In this document: one piece after another, positions 1 to 7,758 of the stretch
Layout of the letters: each line of letters opens with the position of its first letter
Numbering within the stretch: the first letter of the stretch is position 1
DNA from: Accumulibacter sp.
Lineage (GTDB): Bacteria > Pseudomonadota > Gammaproteobacteria > Burkholderiales > Rhodocyclaceae
Assembly: GCA_024235695.1 (NCBI GenBank)
Contig: JACKLX010000004.1
Span: forward strand, 1 to 64,000
Reading direction: 5' to 3'
Length of the DNA stretch: 64,000 bases
Translations under genes and position numbers: made by a program
Notes under the pieces: model-generated
What the model was told of the DNA's origin: nothing
Databases searched by the model: none
The model's input: only the letters and a program-made list of their open reading frames with translations

Positions 1-206
1 CTGGCCAGCCGGCGCTTCAGGCTGGTGTAGTCGAGTTTCAGGGCAACGGCGACCTTGGCGATGCCGTGCCGCTCGGCGAGTTCGATCGCTCGCGACCAGA
101 GGTCTTCCGGGATACGCGGACTGCGCGGGCGGGTCTTCCGCCATTCAGCGAGGGTGGCCGCGGTGTCGGCCAGTTGGGGGTCGGACAAGGGTAGGGACGG
201 CGCCAT
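1..206 (-). CDS. Partial helix-turn-helix protein, possibly transposon-associated
   Basis: Only the first 68 codons are present; the gene runs off the left edge. The start is the ATG at 206. The visible protein opens with a short polar leader, then WRKTRPRSPRIPEDLW, then a helix-turn-helix-like stretch ending in KVAVALKLDYTSLKRRL. Short proteins with this layout are often found beside transposase genes in GC-rich bacteria, so an insertion-sequence accessory role is possible, but that link is inferred from memory of the family. No transposase is visible here. It lies 38 bases downstream of the LEPR-XLL stub, on the same strand. Confidence 0.45.
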   Translation of the reverse strand, partial: MAPSLPLSDPQLADTAATLAEWRKTRPRSPRIPEDLWSRAIELAERHGIAKVAVALKLDYTSLKRRLA

Positions 207-244
207 CGGGAGGCCTCTGGATCAGTGAATACGGGCCTACCACG

Positions 245-574
245 CTACCAGACCGCCTCGGCGATTTCATGCAGCGTTGCCGAAAGGACACCGTCGGTCA
301 GCGACAGGAACGCGCTGCCCGGGGCCGATTGGTTACCCAACTGGCTTGCCGGAACGAACGCCGAGGCTGTTGGCGCGAGATCGGCCGAGAGCAGGAGCCG
401 CTGTTCCAGCGTTTCGAACAGCATCTTGCGGGCAAATGGTGGGGCGGCGCTTTGCGAGCGCCCGGCCGGCCCGATCGCGTCGATGGCGTTGCGGCACGCC
501 ATAGAAAAGCGTGCAAGAAATGATGTCCGGGCGCGAACCGGGTTGCCGATGGAGCGCTGCGAAGTCCTGGACAT
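245..574 (-). CDS. LEPR-XLL domain stub (109 aa), likely remnant of a large surface protein
   Basis: The residues MLFETLEQRLLLSADLAP, about 49 to 66, match the LEPR-XLL signature found near the N-terminus of very large secreted or surface proteins (established family knowledge). The start is the ATG at 574, not the in-frame TTG at 580, because GGAGG lies 8 bases upstream of the ATG. After the signature the protein has only about 43 more residues before a stop, with none of the long repeats expected of such adhesins. It therefore looks like a truncated 5' end that still has a sound ribosome binding site. Next to it are a possible transposon-type HTH gene on the 3' side and a large regulator on the 5' side. 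A short functional peptide cannot be excluded. Confidence 0.6.
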   Translation of the reverse strand: MSRTSQRSIGNPVRARTSFLARFSMACRNAIDAIGPAGRSQSAAPPFARKMLFETLEQRLLLSADLAPTASAFVPASQLGNQSAPGSAFLSLTDGVLSATLHEIAEAVW

Positions 575-800
575 GTGCAATTCCTCCCCAATTCACCACA
601 TTCACCGTTCACGCTTGCGAGCCCTCGCGCATGTCAGAGCGGTGCGACGAGAGCGCCCCGGGGGAGATGTTCGCAGACGGCTGCATACAGCGCGCATACG
701 GCCCGCATACACGGCGCGGTCCTGTTGCGGGAAGAGGGATGGTTGCGGAATGACGAGGGGGCTTGCCAGGGCGGTGCTGCGGCGGATCGAAGCGAGCGCT

Positions 801-3800
801 TTACCTGCCCGGTGGTGGCTGGAGACCCGCGACGCTTTCGAGCGATCCGCGGATCGCTTCGGTTTCCCGCGACGGCATCGTCCGCAGGCCCGCCTGCAGG
901 GCTTCGCAACAACGGCGATAGACGCGCAGCGCCTCCGCCGTCTCGCCCTGCTGTTGCAGACAGTCCATCAGGCGGCGGTACCAGGTCTCGGCCAGTGGTT
1001 CGAGCTCTATGGCACGTCGGTAGAGCCGGACGGCCTTGTCCCATAGTTCGCCGGCTTCGAGACGCCTGCCGACGTCGGCAAGCGCAGTCGCCAAGCGACT
1101 GCGCAAGCGCTCCTGAACGGGCAGCGCCCACGGACCGCAGTCTTCGCGACCGAGAAACTCGCCCTGATAAACGCGCAGGAAGCTGTCTGTCCGGGCCAGC
1201 AGGGACATGGCGGCCGCCTGACCGTTGTCGTGAAGCGCGGTCTGAACCTGGCTCAGCAGACGCTCGAAGGCCCAAACGTCTACCCAGCACAGGAGTGGGT
1301 TGAGCGTGAGTCGGCCGCGCTCGAGAAGCAGGGAATCGTCGTGACCGAGCAGGCGACGCAGGCGCGACAGGGTGGTCTCGAAGGCTCCTCGGCCGCCCTT
1401 GCTCTCGGCTTCCGGCCAAAGCGTCTCGATCAGCCGCGGTATGGCGATCTGACGGCCTCCCTGGGCGATCAGCGCTTGCAGCAGTTCGATCGGCTTTTGC
1501 GACGGACGGCCAGTCTCGACAATCGCTTGGCCATCGACGACGACGCTGAAGCGACCGAGCGTATAGATCTTGACGGGCCACGGCCAGCACTCCTGCTCGA
1601 GCGCGGGCGGCTTGAGACAGCGCAGGCGGATAAGCCGCCGGGCGTACTCGGGAACGATGCCGTGCGCCAGCGCAAAGGCGCAAAGCCGTGCCATGACTGC
1701 GGGGCGGAAGCTTTCGTGGTTCAGGTAGTCGCATCCGGCGCCCAGTGCGAAAGCACTCTGCAGCGCCCGGGCACAGCGCTGATGGTCGCCGGCGTCGAGC
1801 GCAAGCAGCGCCTCGCACAGGTCGGCCTGAAAACACAAGAGGTCGCTGCACATTGCCTCGCCGATCCGGCGACCAGTGTCGATCAGGGGCCAGGCTTCGC
1901 CGGTACGGCCGACGGCATGCAGTGCCTGCGCCTGAGCAAGGCTGCCGAGTGCGATCTGCTGCGGGCCGCCATAGTGCCGGGCAATGGCCATCGCCGTCTC
2001 GATCCGGGTCAAGGCCTGCGCGCCTTCGCCGGCGAGCAGGCTGGCCAGGCAGGCGAGATAGTCATAGTGGGCGACGTCTACCTTGCGCTCGCTATCAAGG
2101 CATTTTTCAAGTCGCGCCAGCGCGACTCGGACGCGGCCGAGTTCGCCGCTGTTCAGCCATGCATACACCTGTTGCGCGCCGAGCAGGAAATCCCACATGC
2201 GCACGCCGTTCTCGCCGGCAAGGCGGCTACCATTCTCGGCCGCCAATACGGCCTCGCCGAGACGCCCACGGCACCAGTGGTACATCGACTTGAGGGCCCA
2301 GAGCAGTGTTTCGGCCAGTGGCGTGAGGGCCGTCCCCGCGGGCGGATCGACGGCCTTCATGAGACGTTCCAGCTTGCCGTTCGCGCCGACGCTGACGCTG
2401 TAGTGCATGTGCAGGTTACATCCGAGCCGGATGCGCTGACTGGGGTCTGGACAGGCCTCGATGAGCAATAACAGACGTTCGCCCCACCGGTGTATGGCGG
2501 GGTCCTGCGGACGACGGAACAACAGAGCGCCAAACATGCTGGCTGCAAAGCGCGCAGCAAGCTCTTCGCCCGAAGGGCCGAATTCGGTGTGCAAGGATTT
2601 CGCTTCGTCGAGCCAGTGATCAAGCCTGCTGAAATCGGCCCATTCAAGACAAATCAGATCGACGATCGCCGACCAGGTGAGCAAGGCGCCACTGCCGATC
2701 TTCAGTGCCCTGAACAAGCGGTAGGCGCTGACGAAGCGCTTTTGCGCGGCGGGCGGATCAAACGGCAGCAGCGCCGAACCCTGCCAGTAGCAGAGCCAGG
2801 GATCGCTCGCCAGCCGTTCGGCAGGAAGGGTTTCGAGCCAGGCTGTCAGCGTCCGGTGCCGGCCGCTGCCGAGCAGGCTCCTGGCGTGTTCGAGCACCAG
2901 TCGCTGCAGGCGATCCCAGTGGCATGCGGCGATCAGCACCTGTGCGGCAGCATCGACGTCGCCATGCTTCTCCAACAGAGCGACCGCCTCGCAGACGACG
3001 CGATCGCGCGTTTCACTGCTCAGGTCCGACCGGGCACGCAGCAACAGGAACTCGCGCAGCAGGGGATGAAACCGGTAATGGAAATCGGCGCTGACGCCAT
3101 GCGCCGAAGTGAAGTTGCCATCGCCGTGCATGACTTCGAGTAGGCGCTCTGCCTCCGGTCCGCCGAGCGCCGCGGCCAACACGGGTGTGATGCGCGGCAG
3201 CAAAGCAAGCTTGACGAGGAGATGGCGAACGGCCTCCGGTTGCTGGTCGAAGACTTCGGCCGCCAGGTAATCGAACAGGGCGGTACCGGCCGCAACGCGC
3301 CCGCTGGCGCCGGCAAGCACGTCCGGGTTGTCCAGTTGCAGGAGCAGTTTCAGACCCGCTGGCCAGCCGCCGGTGATCCGGTGCAAGGTCCGCATCTGCT
3401 CGACGGTGCGCACTCTGGAGCCAGCCGCGGTCAGTTGCTGGACGGCGATTGACTCCTCTTCGGTCAACGACAACTCATCAGCGTCGAGGACCACCAGGCC
3501 GGCGTTCGCCTGCAAGCGTGCGAACTCGCCCGGTGGCCGGCTGCGGCTGGTGATTAGCAGGCCGACGTGGCTCGGAGCCTCGCTTATGGCTGCCAGAAGT
3601 AACTCGCGGAAGATCGGCGACGCGAGCGCTTCCTGAGCGCCATCGAGGACCAGGACGCTCGAATCCTTGATGCAGGCGTAGAACGCACCGAAGAACTGGC
3701 GGAAGGAAGACTTCGTCCTTGCCGCTTGCGGCAGGGCGACTACCGGCAACTCTCTGCCCAGCCGCGGCGAGATCCGGCTTGCCGCGATTCGCAGATAGTT

Positions 3801-4043
3801 GCAGCATGCAGCCGGGTCGGCGTCACCACCGTCTACGTGGTACCACAGACTTGGCAGCTCGCGGGCATCGAGATAGCTGGCGACGAGTGCTGTCTTGCCT
3901 GCGCCGGCACCGCCGCAGACCCAGACCGCCGCATATTCCAGGTATTCGTCGAGGCGCAGAAACAAGCGCTCGCGCGGATGCACACGTGCGAGCCGCGGGC
4001 GGCTCAACTTCGCCAGGCCTGGTGACCTCCCCTTGACGAGCAT
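801..4043 (-). CDS. MalT-like STAND ATPase transcriptional regulator with C-terminal winged helix and BTAD domain
   Basis: A 1080-residue signal-integrating regulator. The Walker A motif GGAGAGKT is at residues 44-51, followed by a Walker B-like VLVLDG near 130-135. A long helical, TPR-like middle follows. From about residue 826 there is an OmpR-type winged helix (KIYTLGRFSVVVDG onward), then a bacterial transcriptional activator (BTAD) domain from about 920 to 1065. MalT-type proteins usually end in a LuxR helix-turn-helix; here the SARP-like winged helix and BTAD take that place. Such STAND proteins are thought to oligomerise with ATP and an inducer. The ATG at 4043 fits the family N-terminus (KLSRPRL). 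The LEPR-XLL stub lies 226 bases downstream on the same strand, so control of a cell-surface gene is a guess from position. The inducer is unknown. Confidence 0.88.
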   Translation of the reverse strand: MLVKGRSPGLAKLSRPRLARVHPRERLFLRLDEYLEYAAVWVCGGAGAGKTALVASYLDARELPSLWYHVDGGDADPAACCNYLRIAASRISPRLGRELPVVALPQAARTKSSFRQFFGAFYACIKDSSVLVLDGAQEALASPIFRELLLAAISEAPSHVGLLITSRSRPPGEFARLQANAGLVVLDADELSLTEEESIAVQQLTAAGSRVRTVEQMRTLHRITGGWPAGLKLLLQLDNPDVLAGASGRVAAGTALFDYLAAEVFDQQPEAVRHLLVKLALLPRITPVLAAALGGPEAERLLEVMHGDGNFTSAHGVSADFHYRFHPLLREFLLLRARSDLSSETRDRVVCEAVALLEKHGDVDAAAQVLIAACHWDRLQRLVLEHARSLLGSGRHRTLTAWLETLPAERLASDPWLCYWQGSALLPFDPPAAQKRFVSAYRLFRALKIGSGALLTWSAIVDLICLEWADFSRLDHWLDEAKSLHTEFGPSGEELAARFAASMFGALLFRRPQDPAIHRWGERLLLLIEACPDPSQRIRLGCNLHMHYSVSVGANGKLERLMKAVDPPAGTALTPLAETLLWALKSMYHWCRGRLGEAVLAAENGSRLAGENGVRMWDFLLGAQQVYAWLNSGELGRVRVALARLEKCLDSERKVDVAHYDYLACLASLLAGEGAQALTRIETAMAIARHYGGPQQIALGSLAQAQALHAVGRTGEAWPLIDTGRRIGEAMCSDLLCFQADLCEALLALDAGDHQRCARALQSAFALGAGCDYLNHESFRPAVMARLCAFALAHGIVPEYARRLIRLRCLKPPALEQECWPWPVKIYTLGRFSVVVDGQAIVETGRPSQKPIELLQALIAQGGRQIAIPRLIETLWPEAESKGGRGAFETTLSRLRRLLGHDDSLLLERGRLTLNPLLCWVDVWAFERLLSQVQTALHDNGQAAAMSLLARTDSFLRVYQGEFLGREDCGPWALPVQERLRSRLATALADVGRRLEAGELWDKAVRLYRRAIELEPLAETWYRRLMDCLQQQGETAEALRVYRRCCEALQAGLRTMPSRETEAIRGSLESVAGLQPPPGR

Positions 4044-4364
4044 ACGAGTCTCGCTCTTCCTGTTGCGCCAGGATGCGCGCTGCGCAGCGGGACGGCGCAG
4101 GCGTTTTCCCCGTTAAACCTTAGCACTCGGATCAGGCACAAGCAAGGTGAAGCCTTGTCCGCCGTGGTATGCGCCTGACCAGGGCGTGAATATTCAGCGA
4201 AGCACGACCCTGGAGCAAAGCGCTGACCACAGGGGAAAGGGCTTGATCATCCGGAAAATGGTGACCGACATGGGGAAGTATGGCTGTGGATGATCGAGCA
4301 GCTCGAGCATTTCCTCGGGCCCGGCGGCACAATCGGGTTCGCGAGCCTGAGAGTGCCTCCGGAA
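4044..4364. other. Intergenic stretch upstream of the STAND regulator
   Basis: No convincing gene is seen. Open frames here are antisense or read through the decayed nucleotidyltransferase. The part nearest the regulator start (about 4085-4135) is less GC-rich than its surroundings and is the likely place for that gene's promoter, but no clear -35/-10 pair was found. Confidence 0.3.
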
Positions 4365-4710
4365 CGTTACCCGCTGCCGCTCCAGAACGGTGCGATCGGC
4401 CACGCCCTTGTCGCGCGTCATCCGCTTGGTGCGGAGCAGACCTTCCAGATTGATCGTACGGACCGGCACGCCTTGGAGATCGACGGTCTCGGCAAATCCT
4501 GCCATGCCATCGATCAGGCAGTTCAGCTGGTCTCGATTGGCTTTTTGGTGCGTCGTGAAGCGACAAATACCCTTGGGAATGAAGCTCGTGTGCCGGCTGG
4601 CAGGCGATGGATTTCGTCGTTGAAGCGGCCACCCTCTGCCAACAGCGCCGTGCAAGCCGTGAAACTGACGGACGCTCTTGCCTATGACCAACAGTACGCA
4701 TCGCGGGTCG
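4365..4710 (-). pseudogene. Decayed nucleotidyltransferase (AbiEii-like) remnant
   Basis: Within a longer minus-strand frame, a segment reads as a nucleotidyltransferase fragment. RCVLLVIGKSVRQFHG resembles the family opening. LIDGMAGFAETVDLQGVPVR and TINLEGLLRTKRMTRDKG then resemble the usual C-terminal part, in which an LEGLL.TK..RDKD.AD.. pattern is common. The catalytic GS..D.D section expected between them cannot be recognised and the total length is short, so the gene is degenerate. The flanking residues in the same frame are arginine/proline-rich noise read through the antisense of neighbouring DNA. It sits between the STAND regulator and an Rpn nuclease, both typical of variable regions. 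The assignment rests on motif resemblance only. Confidence 0.45.
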
Positions 4711-4779
4711 CTCGGCAGATGGCCGCGTGACGAAGGGAAAACGAGCGATGGCTTGGAGTATGTGTGGTGTTGGGCCGTG

Positions 4780-5772
4780 TCAGGGCTCGGCTCGCCCGAA
4801 AAGCTCATCGAGGGTCGCGCCGTCGAGCACCCGATCCAGCCAGCCATCGATCTGCGCGAGGGACGCCGCCGAGATGGCGGCCAAGACATCCGGCGGGACA
4901 GTTCCGAAACGCTTCTGGAGCAGCTTCTGCAACGCCAACGCCTCGCCTTCGGCCTTGCCTTCGGCCTTGCCTTCGGCCTTGCCTTCGGCCTTGCCCTCGG
5001 CCTTGCCCTCGGCCTTGTAGGCATGCGCCCATTCCTCGAGTCGTTCAGCCAACATGACATTCAGCTCCTGTAGATCGTCCATCCGAGGCAAGACGATACG
5101 ATATTCCGCCTTGCGCATCAACGTCGCCCGAATCCAGAGAGCGAACATCCGACGCAGATCCGGCCGGTCGACCAGCCACTCGTCGAGCAGACCGAGCAAG
5201 ACACCGATGGCGGCAGGGGACGCCGGGTGTTCGATGCGGAAAACGGCGGCGACCAGGTTCTTCAGCGAAGCCAGTTCGCTGTCGGAGTAGGCATTCTCGT
5301 CGATCAGCAGGTACCTCAAACGCGGTTTGTACTGCTCGACCAGCCCGGGAACCGGCGGAATCAGGTCGAAGACGTCGGTCGCCGCGCGCCAGTTCTGGCT
5401 GCCGTTGTACAGAACGATCGGCAGCACCGGCGGCAGCCGGCCGTCGACCAGCACCTCGCCACGCTTGACCAGATCCTGATAAAGCAGCCCGACGTAGACC
5501 ATCATGCGCAGCGCCATGTACTTGTCGACGCTGCTCTGGAATTCAAGCAGCAGATAGAGGTAGACCCATTCGCCACCCACTCTGACTCGCCAGACGACGT
5601 CGTCGGCGCGATACCGAAAGTCTTCACTGATATAGCTGCCGGGGACCCGCTCAAGGGTGCTGTAATCCAGGCTGTGCAGCCACTCATCCGGAACGAAGCC
5701 GATGATCAGGTCGCGCACCAGTTCCGGAGTCGAAAAGAGAAACTTGTAGCCGGTGTCGTGATCCTGGCGCAT
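4780..5772 (-). CDS. Rpn family recombination-promoting nuclease / putative transposase
   Basis: A 330-residue protein with the typical Rpn opening (HDTGYKFLFSTPELVRDLI), then YRADDVVWRVRV and the PD-(D/E)XK-like core VYLYLLLEFQSSVDKYMALR. The family (PDDEXK nuclease, formerly Transposase_31) comprises DNA endonucleases that promote RecA-independent recombination in E. coli; some are mobile or phase variable. Residues around 253-276 are six tandem KAEG units encoded by a 12-bp repeat. The C-terminal part (LLQKRFGTVPPDVLAAISAA) is the helical tail often seen after such linkers. The gene stands alone and ends next to the decayed nucleotidyltransferase. The ATG at 5772 begins the canonical N-terminus. 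Confidence 0.85.
   Translation of the reverse strand: MRQDHDTGYKFLFSTPELVRDLIIGFVPDEWLHSLDYSTLERVPGSYISEDFRYRADDVVWRVRVGGEWVYLYLLLEFQSSVDKYMALRMMVYVGLLYQDLVKRGEVLVDGRLPPVLPIVLYNGSQNWRAATDVFDLIPPVPGLVEQYKPRLRYLLIDENAYSDSELASLKNLVAAVFRIEHPASPAAIGVLLGLLDEWLVDRPDLRRMFALWIRATLMRKAEYRIVLPRMDDLQELNVMLAERLEEWAHAYKAEGKAEGKAEGKAEGKAEGKAEGEALALQKLLQKRFGTVPPDVLAAISAASLAQIDGWLDRVLDGATLDELFGRAEP
4945..5016 (-). repeat. Six tandem 12-bp units encoding KAEG in the Rpn gene
   Basis: On the plus strand, four identical copies of gccttcggcctt (4945-4992) are followed by two copies with a single T-to-C change (4993-5016). On the coding strand each unit encodes Lys-Ala-Glu-Gly. Because the unit is a multiple of three, slippage would lengthen or shorten the linker without breaking the frame. 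Confidence 0.95.
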
Positions 5773-5870
5773 GGTCGAATGTTATCAGGCTGGCGACGGT
5801 CGGAAACAGTCGTCGGCAGGCACGCGACAGACCACCGCCCGGCGCCCCCCCAAACCGCCACAACGCCGGC

Positions 5871-6818
5871 TCAAAGCTGATACTCCTCGCCCGGCGGTGC
5901 GCCGGCGATCGCCATGTCTACCGCTTTCCTGGTCAACTGCGGCGCGAAGAGTTCGATGAAGTCGTATTCGTAACGGCGGATGTGGTTGCCGCGGCGCAGG
6001 CCGATGCGCGTGGTGTTCGAGCCGAACAGGTGCTCGGCGGGCAGCGCCTGCAGCCCGGCGTCGCGGGCCGGGTCGAAAGCCATGCTGGCGATGATTCCGA
6101 GGCCGAGGCCGAGGCTGACGTAGGTCTTGATCACGTCAGCATCGATCGCGGTAAGCACGACGTTGGGCGTCAGTTGCGCCAGCTCGAAGGCCTTGTTGAT
6201 CCGCGAACGACCGGCGAACGCCGAGTCGTAGGTGATCAGCGGCCAGCGCGCCAGGGCGGCCAGCGACAGCGGCTTTTCGCCGAGAAGCGGATGGCCGTCG
6301 GGAGCGATCACGCAGTGCACCCACTGGTAGCAGGGCAGCATCAGCAGCTGCGGGTACTGGTCGAGCGCCTCGGTGGCGATGGCGATGTCGGCCTCGCCCT
6401 TCAGCGCCCATTCGGCGATCTGCGTCGGATGGCCCTGGCGCAGCGACAGCCTGACCCGCGGATGCCGGTCGACGAACTTCTTGACGACGCCGGGCAGCGC
6501 GTAGCGCGCTTGCGTATGGGTGGTGGCGATGATCAGGCTGCCCGAATCGCCACCGGCGTACTCCTCGCCGACCCGGCGGATGTTCTCGGCATCGTGCAGG
6601 ATGCGTTCGGCGATCTGCAGCACCGCCCTGCCCGGCTCGCTGATCGCCGTCAGGCGCTTGCCGCTGCGCTCGAAAACAATCACCCCGAGTTCGTCCTCGA
6701 GCAGCTTGATCTGCTTGGAAATCCCCGGTTGCGAGGTGAAGAGCGCCGCGGCCGCTTCCGATACGTTGAGGCCGCGGCGCGCGACTTCGACGAGGTAACG
6801 CAGTTGCTGGAGTTTCAT
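5871..6818 (-). CDS. cysB: CysB-type LysR transcriptional regulator
   Basis: A LysR-type activator of the CysB/Cbl branch, which in enterobacteria senses N-acetylserine and thiosulfate and switches on sulfate assimilation. The N-terminus MKLQQLRYLVEVARRGLNVS is the family hallmark and is followed by the winged helix (TSQPGISKQIKLLEDELG). The effector domain carries ATTHTQARYALP and GLGLGIIASMAFD, both characteristic of CysB. The start is the ATG at 6818; the in-frame GTG at 6824 is less likely because GGAG lies five bases before the ATG. It is transcribed away from tauE and the cys operon across a 107-base AT-rich gap, the usual arrangement for a local regulator of those genes. Confidence 0.93.
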   Translation of the reverse strand: MKLQQLRYLVEVARRGLNVSEAAAALFTSQPGISKQIKLLEDELGVIVFERSGKRLTAISEPGRAVLQIAERILHDAENIRRVGEEYAGGDSGSLIIATTHTQARYALPGVVKKFVDRHPRVRLSLRQGHPTQIAEWALKGEADIAIATEALDQYPQLLMLPCYQWVHCVIAPDGHPLLGEKPLSLAALARWPLITYDSAFAGRSRINKAFELAQLTPNVVLTAIDADVIKTYVSLGLGLGIIASMAFDPARDAGLQALPAEHLFGSNTTRIGLRRGNHIRRYEYDFIELFAPQLTRKAVDMAIAGAPPGEEYQL

Positions 6819-6847
6819 TCGCACTCCAAATCGCCAATGGTTATAAG

Positions 6848-6876
6848 AATCTAACTGAATATTCTTTTTCGATCAA
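6848..6876 (-). promoter_or_regulatory. Probable cysB promoter and shared AT-rich control region
   Basis: On the minus strand TTGATC (6876-6871) and TAGATT (6853-6848) are separated by 17 bases, a reasonable sigma-70 promoter reading into cysB. The surrounding 6840-6870 tract is strikingly AT-rich for this genome and contains the palindrome gaatattc. It is the likely CysB binding region for both divergent transcripts; that last point is inference. Confidence 0.45.
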
Positions 6877-6925
6877 ACTCCGTGCTGCTACCATGCGCGC
6901 TCGTTTTCGCTCTGGCACGTGATTC

Positions 6926-7702
6926 ATGGACTGGATGTATACCTTGTCGGGTTTCGTCGTCGGCGCCATCGTCGGCCTCACCGGCGTCGGCGGCGGCTCG
7001 CTGATGACGCCGCTGCTGGTGCTGGTGTTCGGCATCCACCCGGCAACGGCGGTCGGCACCGACCTGCTCTACGCGGCGATCACCAAGGCCGGCGGCACCG
7101 TCGTGCACGCCCGGAAGGGGCACGTCAACTGGCGCGTCACGCGGTTGCTGGCGGCCGGCAGCATTCCGGCGGCGCTGCTGACCATCTGGGCGCTGTCGTT
7201 GCTGCCCAAGCAGAGCGCCGAGGTCTCGCACATCATTTCGGTGTCGCTCGGTATCGCCCTGTTGCTGACCGCCGGCTCGATCATCTTTCGCCACAAGCTG
7301 CAGGATCATGCGCTGGCGCACGCCGGTGACGGCACGCAAGCACAGTCGCGGGCACCGATCACGATCGCCGTTGGCGCCCTGCTCGGCGTCCTGGTGACGA
7401 TCTCGTCGGTCGGCGCCGGCGCCCTCGGCGTGGCGGTGCTGTTCTACCTCTACCCGCGGCTGCCGACGATCCGCATCATTGGCAGCGACGTCGCGCACGC
7501 GGTGCCGCTGACGCTGGTTGCCGGCCTCGGCCACTGGTTCCTCGGCAGCGTCGATTGGTCGCTGCTCGGCAGCCTGCTGCTCGGCTCGCTGCCAGGAATC
7601 TGGCTCGGCAGCCACGCCTCGGCGCGGATCCCCGACCGCATCCTGCGGCCGATCCTGGCGGGCATGCTGCTGCTGATCGGCGGCAAGCTGATCGCCCAGT
7701 AG
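6926..7702 (+). CDS. TauE/SafE family membrane permease, probable sulfite or sulfonate exporter
   Basis: A 258-residue integral membrane protein of the TauE/SafE family, which moves sulfur-containing anions such as sulfite, sulfoacetate or sulfonates. The first helix carries the family motif GAIVGLTGVGGGSLMTPLL, and the half repeats again near GALLGVLVTISSVGAGALGV, as expected for the two-fold repeat of about eight helices. It is divergent from cysB and 56 bases upstream of cysI, so removal of toxic sulfite made during assimilation is the natural reading. The ribosome binding site before the ATG is weak. Confidence 0.85.
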   Translation: MDWMYTLSGFVVGAIVGLTGVGGGSLMTPLLVLVFGIHPATAVGTDLLYAAITKAGGTVVHARKGHVNWRVTRLLAAGSIPAALLTIWALSLLPKQSAEVSHIISVSLGIALLLTAGSIIFRHKLQDHALAHAGDGTQAQSRAPITIAVGALLGVLVTISSVGAGALGVAVLFYLYPRLPTIRIIGSDVAHAVPLTLVAGLGHWFLGSVDWSLLGSLLLGSLPGIWLGSHASARIPDRILRPILAGMLLLIGGKLIAQ

Positions 7703-7758
7703 GCGGCATCCCCGGCCCCACCCCAGAGCCAGAGCCTCACCCATAACAGGAGCGACCG

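Noticed and set aside
4945-5016. Possible CRISPR-like repeat array
   Set aside because: Units are contiguous 12-mers without spacers and code in frame within the Rpn gene.
4194-5060. 288-codon frame covering the nucleotidyltransferase remnant
   Set aside because: Its first 110 or so residues are the antisense-frame reading of the Rpn repeat and C-terminus; only the middle resembles a protein family.
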